A stretch of DNA of 64,000 bases. Source: Nothophaeocryptopus gaeumannii. Its lineage: Eukaryota > Ascomycota > Dothideomycetes > Mycosphaerellales > Mycosphaerellaceae. The translations under genes and the position numbers were made by a program. The notes under the pieces were generated by a model. The model saw nothing but the letters and a program-made list of their open reading frames with translations, ran no database searches and was not told where the DNA came from. The stretch spans positions 1,488,001-1,552,000 of the forward strand of contig JASISA010000022.1 of NCBI GenBank assembly GCA_031771865.1, written 5' to 3'. Positions 53,937 through 64,000 of the stretch are shown in pieces; positions within the stretch are counted from its first letter, which is position 1; each line of letters begins with the position of its first letter.

Positions 53937-55522
53937 AGCAATGATGAATTATGCATAGGCCAGGAGTTTTCATTCGCTGCCTTCAACGGCTGGAGGTCCG
54001 GGCGGGTGGGTACATGACTATGTTCAGACTGGAAAATGCAAATAGTTCCTACCACTTATCATCAAGTCTCATCGCATCTGCAGATATACACACTGCTTCA
54101 AGTATGCTTTCGTACTCCCTCCACTTGGCCCATACACGAGTTCTCGCCCACGACACCATCACCCAAGTGCGTTGGCTACAAGAGGGATCACGTCCGTTCA
54201 CCAAGCATTCCAACACGACGAGCACTTGCCGCGTGAGTCAATGCCAAGAGCTATACATGCTTCGCTTCTCGCACGTTGCGGCAACGAAAAAAGCACGCCA
54301 TCTCGTTGGATTGACTCTTGTTCCAGTTGCCATGTGAAGAGATTCTCCACTTTGAGAGAAATCTCGACTCTTCTTCCGGATGGCATGTGCTGAATCCGCT
54401 TGAGACATTTGCTTGAGATTGTTCTATAAGCTCTGATGTGGACGTGAAGGCCTTCACGCAAGCCTCTCGACTCATCTCCAAGCTGTCATGTGCTCAGAAC
54501 ATTCTTTTGGCGCTTCGCTTCTTGAGCCACTCACTGCTAAACATGCTCACTCACTGTCGTTTATCATGTTATATCATGACAAACAACGTGCTTCGGCTTG
54601 TACATGAGATACGGTTGCTAGAACGTGCTGGAAGGTGGTTGGTGTAAGATGCGTGTGATTCAGGTGCAGTCAGAGGAGAGGAAGATCTCTTGGCTTGCAG
54701 ATAGAGATCAGGGGATGTGGTTGTTGACATGTTGATGATGGACTTTCGGACACGAGGTTGGAGTGATGGTATACGAGGTTGACTGACTGAGTTGACTTGA
54801 CTGCGATTGCAGTTTGGTTGTGGAGCTCCACTTCGATCTGGACCGCGGCTGCATACCGAACGCTGCGTGCTGTAGTCGCGCTGTGCAGTTCTCTTCTTTG
54901 CGATCTTGTGTGCTCGAGCTCATCCTTGCTATAAGACCGAGTTGGCGGGACCAGGCCAAAACGGCATTTGGGGAAAGCTCTTATCCTTGCGGCGAAGACG
55001 TGGCAAGCTTCTCCGATCATTCTCGCCCGTACGCTGCCCATCCTCGTAGGGGACTACCGGTCTTCCACTGGGTAGTGCTATTCTGAGAGTCAGTGGCCGG
55101 TCCCATGGTTTCGCGCACTGGTTCATTGAGATCCGGCCGTTTTGATGATGTCTGCGAATACGAGAATACGATGATTGAAACATGGCGTGCTCGCAGGTGT
55201 TTGGGAGGGTGCGTGTTTAATCCTTGGATATGGTCTTCAGTGCGTCAACCCGTTGGGAGTCGCACGGGACCCGAATTGCAATTTGTACTGCTGTAGAATG
55301 TTTACACTTTTCGACACGTCTTCATGTTGATTTCGTGATTAAGTCAAGAATGCGGATAGACTGTTTTGCTGTCTTCGTTCAAGCTGTCGAATTTGAAGCA
55401 TGTATCCATCATGCACGTAGTCCCGTCCATCTCTGTGCCCATCAAGCACACTAGCAGAGCATAATGTGGCCGCGGCGCCTGTTCAAATGTTGCTGTATGC
55501 TCAGTTTCCACGTTGCTTATGG
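53937..55522. other. Intergenic region between convergent genes
   Basis: About 1.6 kb between the 3' ends of biotin synthase and the Zn2Cys6 gene. Short frames on both strands have no support. Decayed coding sequence cannot be excluded but is not visible by eye. Confidence 0.35.
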
Positions 55523-56315
55523 TCAAGCTGACCACGGTGGCTCCGAATCTGAAGGCAATATGGCAGAACCTGTGAAACGTGCCCACCATTGTTCGGAAGG
55601 TGTGTAAGGCAGCTGATCGTGCACTGGAAACCAATGTCCGATGTCTGTTGGCAGCGAAGCGTTTGTTCCATTGAAAATAGCATTCCCATCGGCCATCTGC
55701 GGTATCGTGGCTTCAGCGAGTCGGTGCGAAGGTTCTTCTCCCCATGGACCTGATAATCGCACCGAGGACTGTTCCGTCGACCAAGACGGTCCAAGGCCTC
55801 CCCAAGGGGCTTGTCGCTGCAGCGCGCTTTCGTTTGGGATGCAGTGTGGATGGCTTAAAGTTGACGGGGTTAAGTGCTGGTGGCAAGAAAGCACCGCTGG
55901 AGCTGAGCGTTGACCTTCTGCGCACTGATCGGACGCAGTGTGTACACCTAGTACAGGCTGACGGTGGGTGTAAACGCCAAGGTTCTCATTGGAACTCGTG
56001 AGCGCTTGTTGCAGATGGCTCTCAAGCTTGAATATCTTCCTTTCCAAGTGATTGACATAAGTCGAACCACGAGGCTGCTTCACTTGCGAGCCATACGAGC
56101 AAACGAGCCTGCTAGATGTCAGTACGAGGCACTAGACTCATAGCGCTCACTTACTCAAGAGAACTACACTCGATGCAGTTCAGCTTCCCGTTGCATTTGA
56201 CCTTCCGACGCCTGCACTGATCGCACTGGAACCGTCATTAGGTGGTCGTGAAGAACTTTGGCGACGAAGTACTTACGGCACGAACAGTTCGTTTTCGGAC
56301 AGCAGAATGTTCCAT
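55523..56315 (-). CDS. Zn(II)2Cys6 transcription factor (short form)
   Basis: Nuclear DNA-binding protein. Exons 56315-56277, 56225-56155 and 56111-55523 give 232 aa. The start MEHSAVRKRTVRA is spliced directly to the binuclear zinc cluster. The six cysteines are C14, C17, C24, C30, C33 and C41 (CDQCRRRKVKC, then CIEC and LVC). Two introns cut the cluster coding region: one sits just before the first Cys, the other between Cys5 and Cys6. The second acceptor is CTAGCAG, so the product could include or lack one residue. A possible coiled coil (NHLERKIFKLESHLQQALTS) follows, then an unstructured tail. There is no fungal transcription-factor middle homology region, so the gene may be truncated. 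Confidence 0.72.
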
Positions 56316-56638
56316 CGACCAGGGTGCCATTGCGACTGAAGACCGTTACATACGGCGCAATTCCAGCAACGTATGAAGACAGAAGTACCAAAGCAACGAG
56401 CGAGACGAGACAAGTCCGTGGCCTCACTCCTAGTCAGTAGCTTGCCAAGTCCACGGGCAGTCCAACGCCTGCTCATGACAAGTATCGATATGCTGGCAAT
56501 TTGTCGTTACATTAGGAGGACCAGTTACTGGCGGTGAAGCGCTGTCCGGTCCTGTGCGTGCATCCAGCCAGTCCAAAGAATTCGCTTACCTGCATGCAGA
56601 TTGTCGGACATGGTCCCTCTTGTAAATCAGATCGGGCG

Positions 56639-56911
56639 TCACAACTTACCATACCGGTGGCTCGACACTGGCGGCAAAACGCCAATGATGTGCGTTGGTT
56701 TCGGAAAGCCAATCCAGAACGTGGTTCTCCGGTTCAAGGGCAGCTTGTCCACATGCGTGATGTCGTACAGCTGCTGGCGTCAATCAGCAATAAGTCTTCC
56801 AAATCCTTCGCAATGGAAGAGTGAGCCCTGTGGCAATTCTGGATTCCAGAGGATAAGCGACATGATAAGACTGCCCAGATAACGCAGGTAAGAGCGGCCA
56901 GTTGACACTCT
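56639..56911 (-). pseudogene. Decayed coding segment of unknown family
   Basis: One frame on the minus strand reads like conserved protein, YLRYLGSLIMSLILWNPELP then GSLFHCEGFGRLIAD. It hits a TGA at 56782-56780 and continues in the same frame as RQQLYDITHVDKLPLN, FWIGFPKPTHIIGVLPPV and SSHRYG. A GTAAGT follows at 56649. A Trp codon (TGG) at the stop would restore about 90 open residues. I do not recognise the family. Possible upstream exons to about 57113 could not be joined with confidence. It may be the remnant of a separate gene upstream of the Zn2Cys6 gene. Confidence 0.35.
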
Positions 56912-57182
56912 GGGTCAACCATGCGGCCAATGGCCGAGCATCCGGACGTAGGGGGTCAACGCATGGCACATATTGAAGGCGTAGTTCTTCTACCTCGGTA
57001 AGTAGCGTTGGGTTGGAGGGGTGCTCTAAATGCCTCTTGACTCCTTGATGGAGGTGTTTGTCCTCGACGAGGTGTTTGCGGCGTACATGGAGGGAGGTTG
57101 TGGTTTCGTTCATCGCTAAGATGGAAATGAGGGTCGGAGGAGACGAGTCAGGAGTTGAAGTCGAGCGAGGGAAGGCTCACTT

Positions 57183-57208
57183 GGCATTGACATTGACATT
57201 GACATTGG
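57183..57208. repeat. Hexanucleotide repeat (ATTGAC)n
   Basis: Four near-perfect ATTGAC units just upstream of the TBC gene start. Confidence 0.7.
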
Positions 57209-57356
57209 CGCTAAAGGGCGGATCGGCACGCGTCCCATGACCCATGACTACCCACATCACGACGTCCCGGCCTCCCAACCCTCCTGCACAGACGCAGGTC
57301 ATTTCAAGCCAGAGATTGCAGGGCACAGGCTCCCAGCCCAGGCCAGGCATTTCGGC

Positions 57357-59687
57357 ATGCGCAGTCTTGAGAGTGCCAGAGAGAGCTGGCAGGAGCTGCA
57401 ACAGTACAAGACATTGCGAGACCTCAAAGGCGCCATTCGCCTGGATGGCTTCACCTCAGCCGCCACCCTCGGCGTACGCTCCGCCTGCTGGAAAGCATTC
57501 CTGCTGTTTGATTCTCTCGACGTCGACGAGTGGGAGCGAACACTCGCCTCGTCCCGATCGGCCTACAACTCCCTACGAGCCCACTTCTTTAGGTTCATCG
57601 AGAATCCTGACAATGTCGGAACAGACTTTGACCCTTTGAGTCAAGATACAGAGGTGTGTTTGGTCGTGGACAGCTGCAATGCTGAAGTATTTCTGACAGG
57701 GCGCTAAGTCTTGAAAGTCATCACCGTGGCAGCGGCTTCACCAAGATGAAGAGCTACGCGCCGAAATCCTACAAGATGTGGAACGACAATCCATAATCCC
57801 TGACCCTGAGCCGCGGCGAATGCTTGTTGATATCTTGTTCGTCTTCTGCCAGCTCAATCACGATGTCGGATATCGTCAAGGCATGCATGAAATTGCTGCT
57901 CCTATCCTTTGGGCTGTGGAAAATGATGCAATTGACCTGCGCGGAACAAGCAAAACTCTGGGCGAAGACAGTACCATCAAGACCATTTTTGACGCAGACC
58001 ACGTCGAGCACGATGCTTTTGCAATCTTTGGTCAAGTCATGCAAAGCGCCAAGACTTTCGTGAGTAGATGAGAATTGAGCAGCAATTTTGAAACATTGTA
58101 TCGAACTGACTGTCACAGTACATATCCGAGGGACCCGTTTCAATTGCCTCCAGAAGCCGACGAGTGTTCAACGAACTATTGCAGGAAGTTGATCCGGTCC
58201 TGACGAAACACCTCGAAAGTCTTGACATCGTTCCACAAGTGTTTCTCATCCGCTGGATTCGACTTCTCTTTGGACGAGAATTCGACTTTGAGGGTGTACT
58301 CGCACTTTGGGATGTCATTTTTGCCGAAGACCCCTCGCTTGAGCTTGTTGATCATATATGCCTCGCAATGCTGCTGCGAATTCGATGGCACTTGCTCGAC
58401 TCTGACTACAATGGTGCCCTTGGACTGCTACTCAGGTATCCTGAGCTCGACAAGGACTTCCCAGCACAGACACTTGGACTCGATGCGTTGTATCTCAGAT
58501 CACACATGGATCGGGAAGGAAGTGGTTACCTAGTTTTAAAGTATACGGGTAGACCTCTTACCCGTTCTGATCGTCCCACCACACCGCCGGCACTCCAGCG
58601 TAACATCACCACGTTCTCAGGGCTGAACGCTGGTCGCCATGCCGGGCGGAGTATGCTCTCCCCTACCAGACCGCAGCGGCAGTCGCGAAACATTGAGAAT
58701 ATGCTGCAGAATACAGCAAAGAACATTTACGCTCAAAGTGAGAAGCTTGGAATAGGTAAGGCCGTCCGTAATGCTGTTCAGGAGGTCCACAAGAAAGCGC
58801 AGGAGATTCAAGAATCTCAATCTGGCTCTCCACAGCCATGGCGGCGCGGAGCCTCTGAAACCATTCAAGTCCTGGACCGCTTGAAAGAACTCGAAGATCG
58901 CAATAAGCGCCTGTCACAGCTGCTCGGAAAAGCTGTAGATGACCTCTGGGAATATCAGAAGAAGGCCACTGAAAGAAAGGGGCCCGAAGACGAGAAGAAC
59001 GACGTGGATAGCGTTGAGACACTTAGTGCGACTATTGCGAAAGTGCAGTTTGTACAGGTCTACCTTGACGAGCCCACCCTTGCGCTACCAGAGGACGAAG
59101 CTCAGACGAAGCACGATGCCCAAGACATCGATAGTCAGGGTAATGGCCGTCGGGATGAGAAGCAGACAGTTCCGTCGAGATCCGAGACTCCTGTCAGAGC
59201 CTCAAGGCCGAAGTATAGAAACCAGCAAACTTTCCCCAACCTGAACGCCTCCCACGTACTTGCCGACCCGGCCAATTTCGAAGAGTTCCCTGAGCCTGAG
59301 ATCAAGACGGGCACGGAGGAGCCTGTCGAGACGAGTTTGCAAGATGCGCTTTCGGAGCCTCAGGGCACAGAGCCTACGAAAAGGAACGGATCGGAAAGTG
59401 AGCCAGCTGAGGCGAGCGACATTCCCACGCGACCGTCTCTGGACCAAAGCCCTTTCTCGTTCATGCTCGGTCAAGACAGCAGGCCTACAACGTCAACGTC
59501 CGGGCCTCTTCCTCCAGTACAAAGCAAATCGCATGCTTCGCTTTTCGGACAGGACCAACAACGGCACAGCACTCCTCGCAAATCAGCAAAAGATGGCGTG
59601 AAGGATATTTTAGCCAACAGTGCAGTACAGAATGAAGAGTTCGATATCGGCAGCCTGAGACGAGCGAAAGGTGGGAGGAAGTCGTAA
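57357..59687 (+). CDS. TBC-domain Rab GTPase-activating protein (TBC1D5-like)
   Basis: GAP for a Rab GTPase in endosome/retromer or autophagy traffic, by family analogy. Exons 57357-57653, 57718-58059 and 58119-59687 give 735 aa. The TBC domain spans roughly residues 20-400. It contains LKGAIRLDGF, GVRSACWKAFLLF, the arginine-finger motif as ILQDVERQSI (IxxDxxR) and the glutamine finger as VGYRQGMHE (YxQ). FLIRWIRLLFGREFDFEGVL and LALWDVIF are later TBC motifs. A predicted coiled coil (VLDRLKELEDRNKRLSQLLG) and a disordered acidic tail ending RRAKGGRKS follow. An in-frame ATG at 57237 would add 40 residues, but MRSLESARESWQELQ looks like the family start. Confidence 0.88.
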
Positions 59688-59856
59688 GACAATTTGATTG
59701 TAAACCTTTGAGATTGGGCCTGCATTTGCTCTTGAAGCGTTCAAAGCCACGATTTGGATGAGTGATACCTGCTGTTCCTTTAGAAGCTAGACATTGACCG
59801 CCGACCAGACCACCAACTGCAAAACAGCCACCATACAGTAGCGAGACTGTGGCCTC

Positions 59857-60685
59857 TTATTTCTTCCAGATGTCGCTGTTCATACCATCAACTTCCATCA
59901 TGCCCTTTGCAGGCGCCTCCGCACTGATCAAAACCTTCATATCTGGGTCGCCTTTTTCCATCGCTCTCTGGTAAGCTGGCCGAGCGGCGCAGTCTTGCAG
60001 CCAACGTAGCAGGTTTGGATAAGGAGCGAGACTACACAAAGAGTTAGCATGGCAGATTCGTCCAAGAGAAGCGTAGTCAAGATCGTCGACTTACCCAACC
60101 TGCGGCCCGAAATACCTTTGAGTAGTAACAGTATAAACGCTCATCACCTCCGCAGCAGTAAACTCCGGTCCCGCCAACCACTTATTATCCTTCAGCCTAT
60201 CATCCATATGCCTCAACGCAGCATGCAGTCTCTGATCGGAAAATTGCGAAACCATTTGATCCGGAGGAATCTGCGCGATGCCGATGAACATGGATGTCAC
60301 CATAGTCGGCTGCATCGTTCCATTGGCATAGTGGTACCAGTAAAGATAGTCGGCGAAATGTTTGTCGTCTGGTTTCAAGGCGAGTCGGCCGTTGCCGTGG
60401 CGGTGGATTATGTAGTCGCAGATGGCGGAGGACTCGCTTAAGGTGAGGTTTGCCGAGGAGTCTTCGATGAAGGGGGATTTGCCGGTTTCGTCTGGAGCAG
60501 ATTATAAGCAAGCATTGTTTTGAACAGCCATAGTACTTACTGCCTGGAAGATTCTTCAACGAATCTGGAGATAACATGGGAGCTCTCTCGTGAAGAACGA
60601 GTTTGTATGGCAGACCTAGCTCTTCCATTAGCCAGACAATTCTTTCGGACTGGCTGATCTTGAGATGGTGGACGGTGATGGTCAT
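59857..60685 (-). CDS. Glutathione S-transferase
   Basis: Cytosolic glutathione transferase, 238 aa, exons 60685-60541, 60491-60095 and 60031-59857. The N-terminal thioredoxin-like domain starts MTITVHHLKISQSERIVWLM; the Ser in SQSER is the candidate catalytic residue. The first splice restores the conserved loop LPGNETGKSPFIEDS, and LTLSESSAICDYI is the glutathione gamma-glutamyl-binding motif (ESxAI). The helical C-terminal domain contains WLAGPEFTAAEVMSVY. The second splice joins YFGPQV to GLAPYPNLLRWLQDC. It resembles the fungal Gtt/Ure2-like class. The role is probably detoxification or stress defence. Confidence 0.92.
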
Positions 60686-61160
60686 TGTGAGTATTGTTTG
60701 TACAATTGATGACAAGGAAAGGGATCTGGAAAGCTGAATGTCAAGTTTGAATGACTAGACTCCGATAGAATAATCAGACTCCTTGACCCACCTGCATTGA
60801 TTTATGAAAGGTTATGAAGTGACGTCGGAAGAACTGACGAGTAGGAGGGGCATCGGGCTTCCGGCATCGCCCTTGATAGGATGCTTCTGTTCAGCGTCCT
60901 CGGTCTCACTCTGTCCCATATCTGCCAAACCAAATACTCTTGGCTGAAGTTGTGAAGTTGAAGAAGAGGTCGAGATCGAGTACTGTTGCGCAAGAATTTG
61001 AAGGCAGGTCGGACATTGGACCTCATGCCCCTGTCGTGCCAAGACATGACACCAGGGTGAATCTGGACCTCGGTTGCTAGGATCAGCACCGACAACGACA
61101 TTGCAACTTCACCCGGACTTCTCAAGGAAGACACATTGAATCGATTGAATTACGGCCATC
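60686..61160. promoter_or_regulatory. Bidirectional promoter between GST and thioesterase genes
   Basis: About 475 bp between divergent starts. No gene inside. A shared promoter is possible. Confidence 0.4.
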
Positions 61161-61852
61161 ATGGCGAAGCCTCTTAGTCAAGATTTGAAAGCAAAGAAGA
61201 TTCGGCAGCTGAGCGACTATCCATATACAGAAGACTATCGTTCAAGATGGTGAGAGGAACCTGTGCTAAGTCACATACGTCTTGCTGAACCATGGAATAG
61301 GAACGATAATGATATGTTTCATCATATGAATAATCCGATTTACGGCGTACTGATCGATTCAATCATCAACTCATATCTTATACAGAAGACTGGGTACAGC
61401 CCAGGTAAGCGACCAAAGCAGTCCAGCCTCCGGACTCCAAAGTCCGAGAGTGTTCGCTGATTGACTATTCGATGTACAGGATATGGATCCGACAACTCCG
61501 AGTTCGTCGGCCTCGTAGGGTCCAGCTACTGCGATTACTTCGCAGCATCTCAATATCCAGGCATGATCAAATGCGGTCTTCGTGTCGTCAAGCTAGGGAA
61601 AGCAAGCGTCATGTAAGTCCATACGATCTGAAAGGCCGCACTGTTTGTGCTGATCGTTGTGCTAGGTATGAAGTTGGCATATTCCAAGAAGGCGATGACC
61701 AAGTAAAAGCCGTTGGTGGCTTCATCCAAATATGGGTCAAGCGAGAAACGAACAGGACGACTGCGGAGGGTGTTCCAACACATGTCCGGAAAGCGCTGGA
61801 GCCGTTATTGAAGGGGAGTGAGCAAGATCCGGAATTGAAGTCGAAGCTATAG
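61161..61852 (+). CDS. Hotdog-fold acyl-CoA thioesterase
   Basis: 4-hydroxybenzoyl-CoA thioesterase-type protein hydrolysing acyl-CoA, 170 aa from four exons (61161-61249, 61301-61404, 61480-61612, 61666-61852). The joined sequence reads YRSRWNDNDMFHHMNNPIYG, the hotdog active-site strand and helix with the usual D and N/H positions. LIDSIINSYLIQKTGY, SSYCDYFAASQYPG and GGFIQIWVKRETNRTT follow. Each of the three introns (50-75 nt) restores a codon split by the junction. There is no leader, so it is probably cytosolic. The substrate is unknown. Confidence 0.9.
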
Positions 61853-63125
61853 AGCTAGAATGGCAGCGGTGCAAGAGGCCAGCGATCTGGACATGATCAA
61901 GAAGCTGGCATCTGAAGCCATCTCTTGCCACCCGCAAGCTTGGTGGATCAGACAACATTTTGACCAGGCCAGACATGAGGGAGGCAATGGAGCAAATCGA
62001 GCGATGGCTCGACACTACTCGTGTCTTCGCGGTGGTTCATGAAGACCAAAGCTCCGCACCACATGACTTCGCATTTGTACGAAGAATGAATGAAGCCACG
62101 ATCAGTGCGCTCTTGTGGTATCCGAAAGCCAAGAATTCTTCCACGAGTCTGGCCCGAAGACCAGTTGAAGGTGAACGTCAACTGAGCATGGCATACAGCA
62201 CTTGAAGCATAAGAAGCTTGATCATTTGATGACATCGCATGCACGTCTCCCATATTCCTCCCAGCGGAGAATGGATGCCGTACACGAATACTAAGTGATC
62301 TTGTCATAAGCTCGCGCAACGTACACGAGCCGACCAACCACGCGCCTTGGCGCCATCGCTACAAGGCTGATAATGCGCCTTGTAGTGTAACTTCCCGATA
62401 GAGGCACGACTTGACCAGTTTGTTGATTCTGGTTACGGTATCTGATGGCGACCGATAGGTGAGCACTTGTGGATGCCGAAAGAATCGACAATCGAAAAGT
62501 CCTGAGTGTAATCTTGGTCCGCAGCGAGGCAAGTTTCATGAGTATGCTGCATGCACGTTGCTATTTTCACGGTGATGAATCCTTTGGAGACCTCTTTTGG
62601 GGGATGCAAGTCTCTTTGTATTGATGCACGGTTTTCACTGCTGAAGATGTACTTCGCATGCGGCAGTACTGTAGTCGAAGCTGGAGAAATCTGTTCAACA
62701 CCCACCCGGTGCACCGTTCTTGACACCAAACTACAGAGACCCTCAAACTTTTCCCCGAAACAAGCCACGATAGGATACAACCTAGCACTATACCACATCA
62801 AGCCCACGCAACGAAGTCTAATGTCCTCGGAGAGCAATCCGAGACCATGGAATGCGGGTCATCTTTGATGAAGTCGGAAACGCTCTTCTAACTTCAAGGT
62901 GTAAGTCATGGTACAGTGCTTCACATTAAGCCTGGAACCGCCCTTGCTCGTATCTGCGGCTCTGCTGCTGCTGCTGAAGAAGAGTCAAGGTATTCGATCA
63001 CCACCATGTTCGTTACCATCATGCAGTTTCGGTTGGGTATATAAGGCTTCCGTGATCTTGCGGGAAGGGTGCGTTGCTGGTTTCTCTCCTTCGACGCTGG
63101 TTTTTCGGGTCGCAGACACTGAGTC
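61853..63125. other. Intergenic region
   Basis: About 1.3 kb with no supported gene. A TATATAAG at about 63038-63045 lies about 85 bp before the ATG of the GMC pseudogene and fits its old promoter. Confidence 0.4.
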
Positions 63126-64000
63126 ATGAGGACTTTGGCTTTGTTTCTGGAGCTGTCCTCGGCGCTTTCTGGGGTTTATGCATCGCCGTCCGCAGCAGGA
63201 GAGGAGAAGAGGCAGGATGGCAATACCTACGATTACGTGGTTGTCGGAGGTGGAACGGCTGGGTTGACGATTGCGAATCGATTGTCGGAGAGTGGGAGGT
63301 ACAGTCTTGCGGACTCGTTCTGGTGCGGCTCCGATCCCGCCGATACCAACCCGCTCGTCGATAGGAACTCCGTAACTCAACCACAGGCCGGCGCGAATGG
63401 AAGACATATCTACTATGCGAGAAGAAAGTGTCTAGAAGGTATTTCAGCCAGGAACTCCATGATATATCAGCGCCCGACTGTTGGATCACTCTAACAGTGG
63501 GCCGACGCGGTTGGCGACTCGAGTTTTACTTTCAACAGCTTCCTTCCATTCTACAAGAAGAGCGTGCAGTTTACTCCTCCAGGACCTCTGGTATGCGTCC
63601 GCCGAGTATAATTCAGCCGCATTCGACGCGAATGGAGGGCCGCTTTAGGTGTCGTATGCGAATTATGCTGGTCCATCCAGTAGTCATATTGAAGGATCTC
63701 TTGACGAAATAGGCGTTGCGACAACGCAGGACTTCAACAGTAACAGTCTGTTCGGATGTCAATACTGCAGCTCGATGATCAGGCCTTCCAACCAGAAGCG
63801 CGACACTTCGCAGACGGCATCTTGGATGCTGCCTCAAGTCGAGGAAACCTCCATGTATACAGTGTCAGCAAGGCGAAGAAAATCGTCTACGATGGAAACA
63901 AAAAGGCCACTGGGGTCCAAGTAACTGCTGTCCGGGATTTTGCCTTTCACGATCTCGGCCACCAGAGAGGTCATCGTATCTGCTGGTGCATCTCAATCGC
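63126..64000 (+). pseudogene. Decayed GMC oxidoreductase (3' end beyond window)
   Basis: Relic of a secreted FAD-dependent GMC oxidoreductase (choline dehydrogenase/aryl-alcohol oxidase type). It begins with a signal-like peptide and the FAD motif YDYVVVGGGTAGLTIANRL. The segment that should carry the VLVIEAG strand is missing after SESGRYS (about 63300-63345). The second flavin signature is altered (RRKCLEGISARN instead of a GKTLGGSSARN-like form). A TAA at 63492-63494 precedes QWADAVGDSSFTF, and a TAG at 63646-63648 splits FDANGGPL from VSYANYAGPSSS. Frame changes are needed near 63590, 63800-63830 and 63945 to follow the family. The last visible part, TREVIVSAGASQS, is the normal GMC core strand. 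At both stops the family usually has Gln, so CAA-to-TAA and CAG-to-TAG changes are likely. Confidence 0.8.

Noticed and set aside
1..64000. tRNA or rRNA genes
   Set aside because: I looked for the GGTTCGANTCC B-box on both strands by eye and found no match with a plausible cloverleaf, and saw no rRNA-like sequence. A tRNAscan run would be decisive.

Overview
The window is nuclear DNA of a filamentous ascomycete. Nearly every gene is interrupted by short GT-AG introns (about 50-130 nt) with CTAAC/CTGAC/CTAAT-type branch sites just before the acceptor. The gene set is fungal: PtaB-type LIM-binding regulator, Gon7, SPX-domain phosphate transporter, class I hydrophobin, Zn2Cys6 factor, Sam37 and Bio2. 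Two introns in unrelated genes are clearly copies of one another. Such introner-like elements are known from Dothideomycetes of the Mycosphaerella/Capnodiales group, so I infer that lineage. No species is named.

Layout. 0-15.4 kb is mostly housekeeping: the 3' end of an unknown gene, mitochondrial bL36, ribosomal uS17, a DUF1748 micro-protein, an RNase III-like protein, a 2-hydroxyacid dehydrogenase, a Nudix hydrolase, an alpha/beta hydrolase, the PtaB-type regulator, V-ATPase subunit B and, divergent from it, Gon7. 15.5-26 kb holds an SPX phosphate transporter, a nitronate monooxygenase divergent from an Ldh2-type dehydrogenase, a sugar-type MFS transporter and an atypical thioredoxin. 26.5-40 kb holds a NEDD1-like WD40 protein, a broken alpha/beta hydrolase, Sam37/metaxin, a second sugar transporter and glycogenin. 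40.4-45.3 kb holds an anion-type MFS transporter divergent from a TauD dioxygenase, which together look like a sulfonate-uptake and oxidation pair, then an RNase H. 45.3-52.6 kb is gene-poor: a possible small secreted protein, a small hypothetical protein, a class I hydrophobin and an AT-rich segment that may be a miniature transposon. 52.6-64 kb holds biotin synthase, a short Zn2Cys6 factor, a decayed coding segment, a TBC RabGAP, a glutathione transferase, a hotdog thioesterase and a decayed GMC oxidoreductase running off the end.

The strongest unusual signals are (1) the pair of homologous introns in the MFS and TauD genes, and (2) genes broken by stop codons at positions where CAA, CAG or TGG would be expected. 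The second pattern fits C-to-T decay of the repeat-induced point mutation (RIP) type.

All exon joins were made by eye from splice signals, reading frame and family knowledge. No search or alignment was run.
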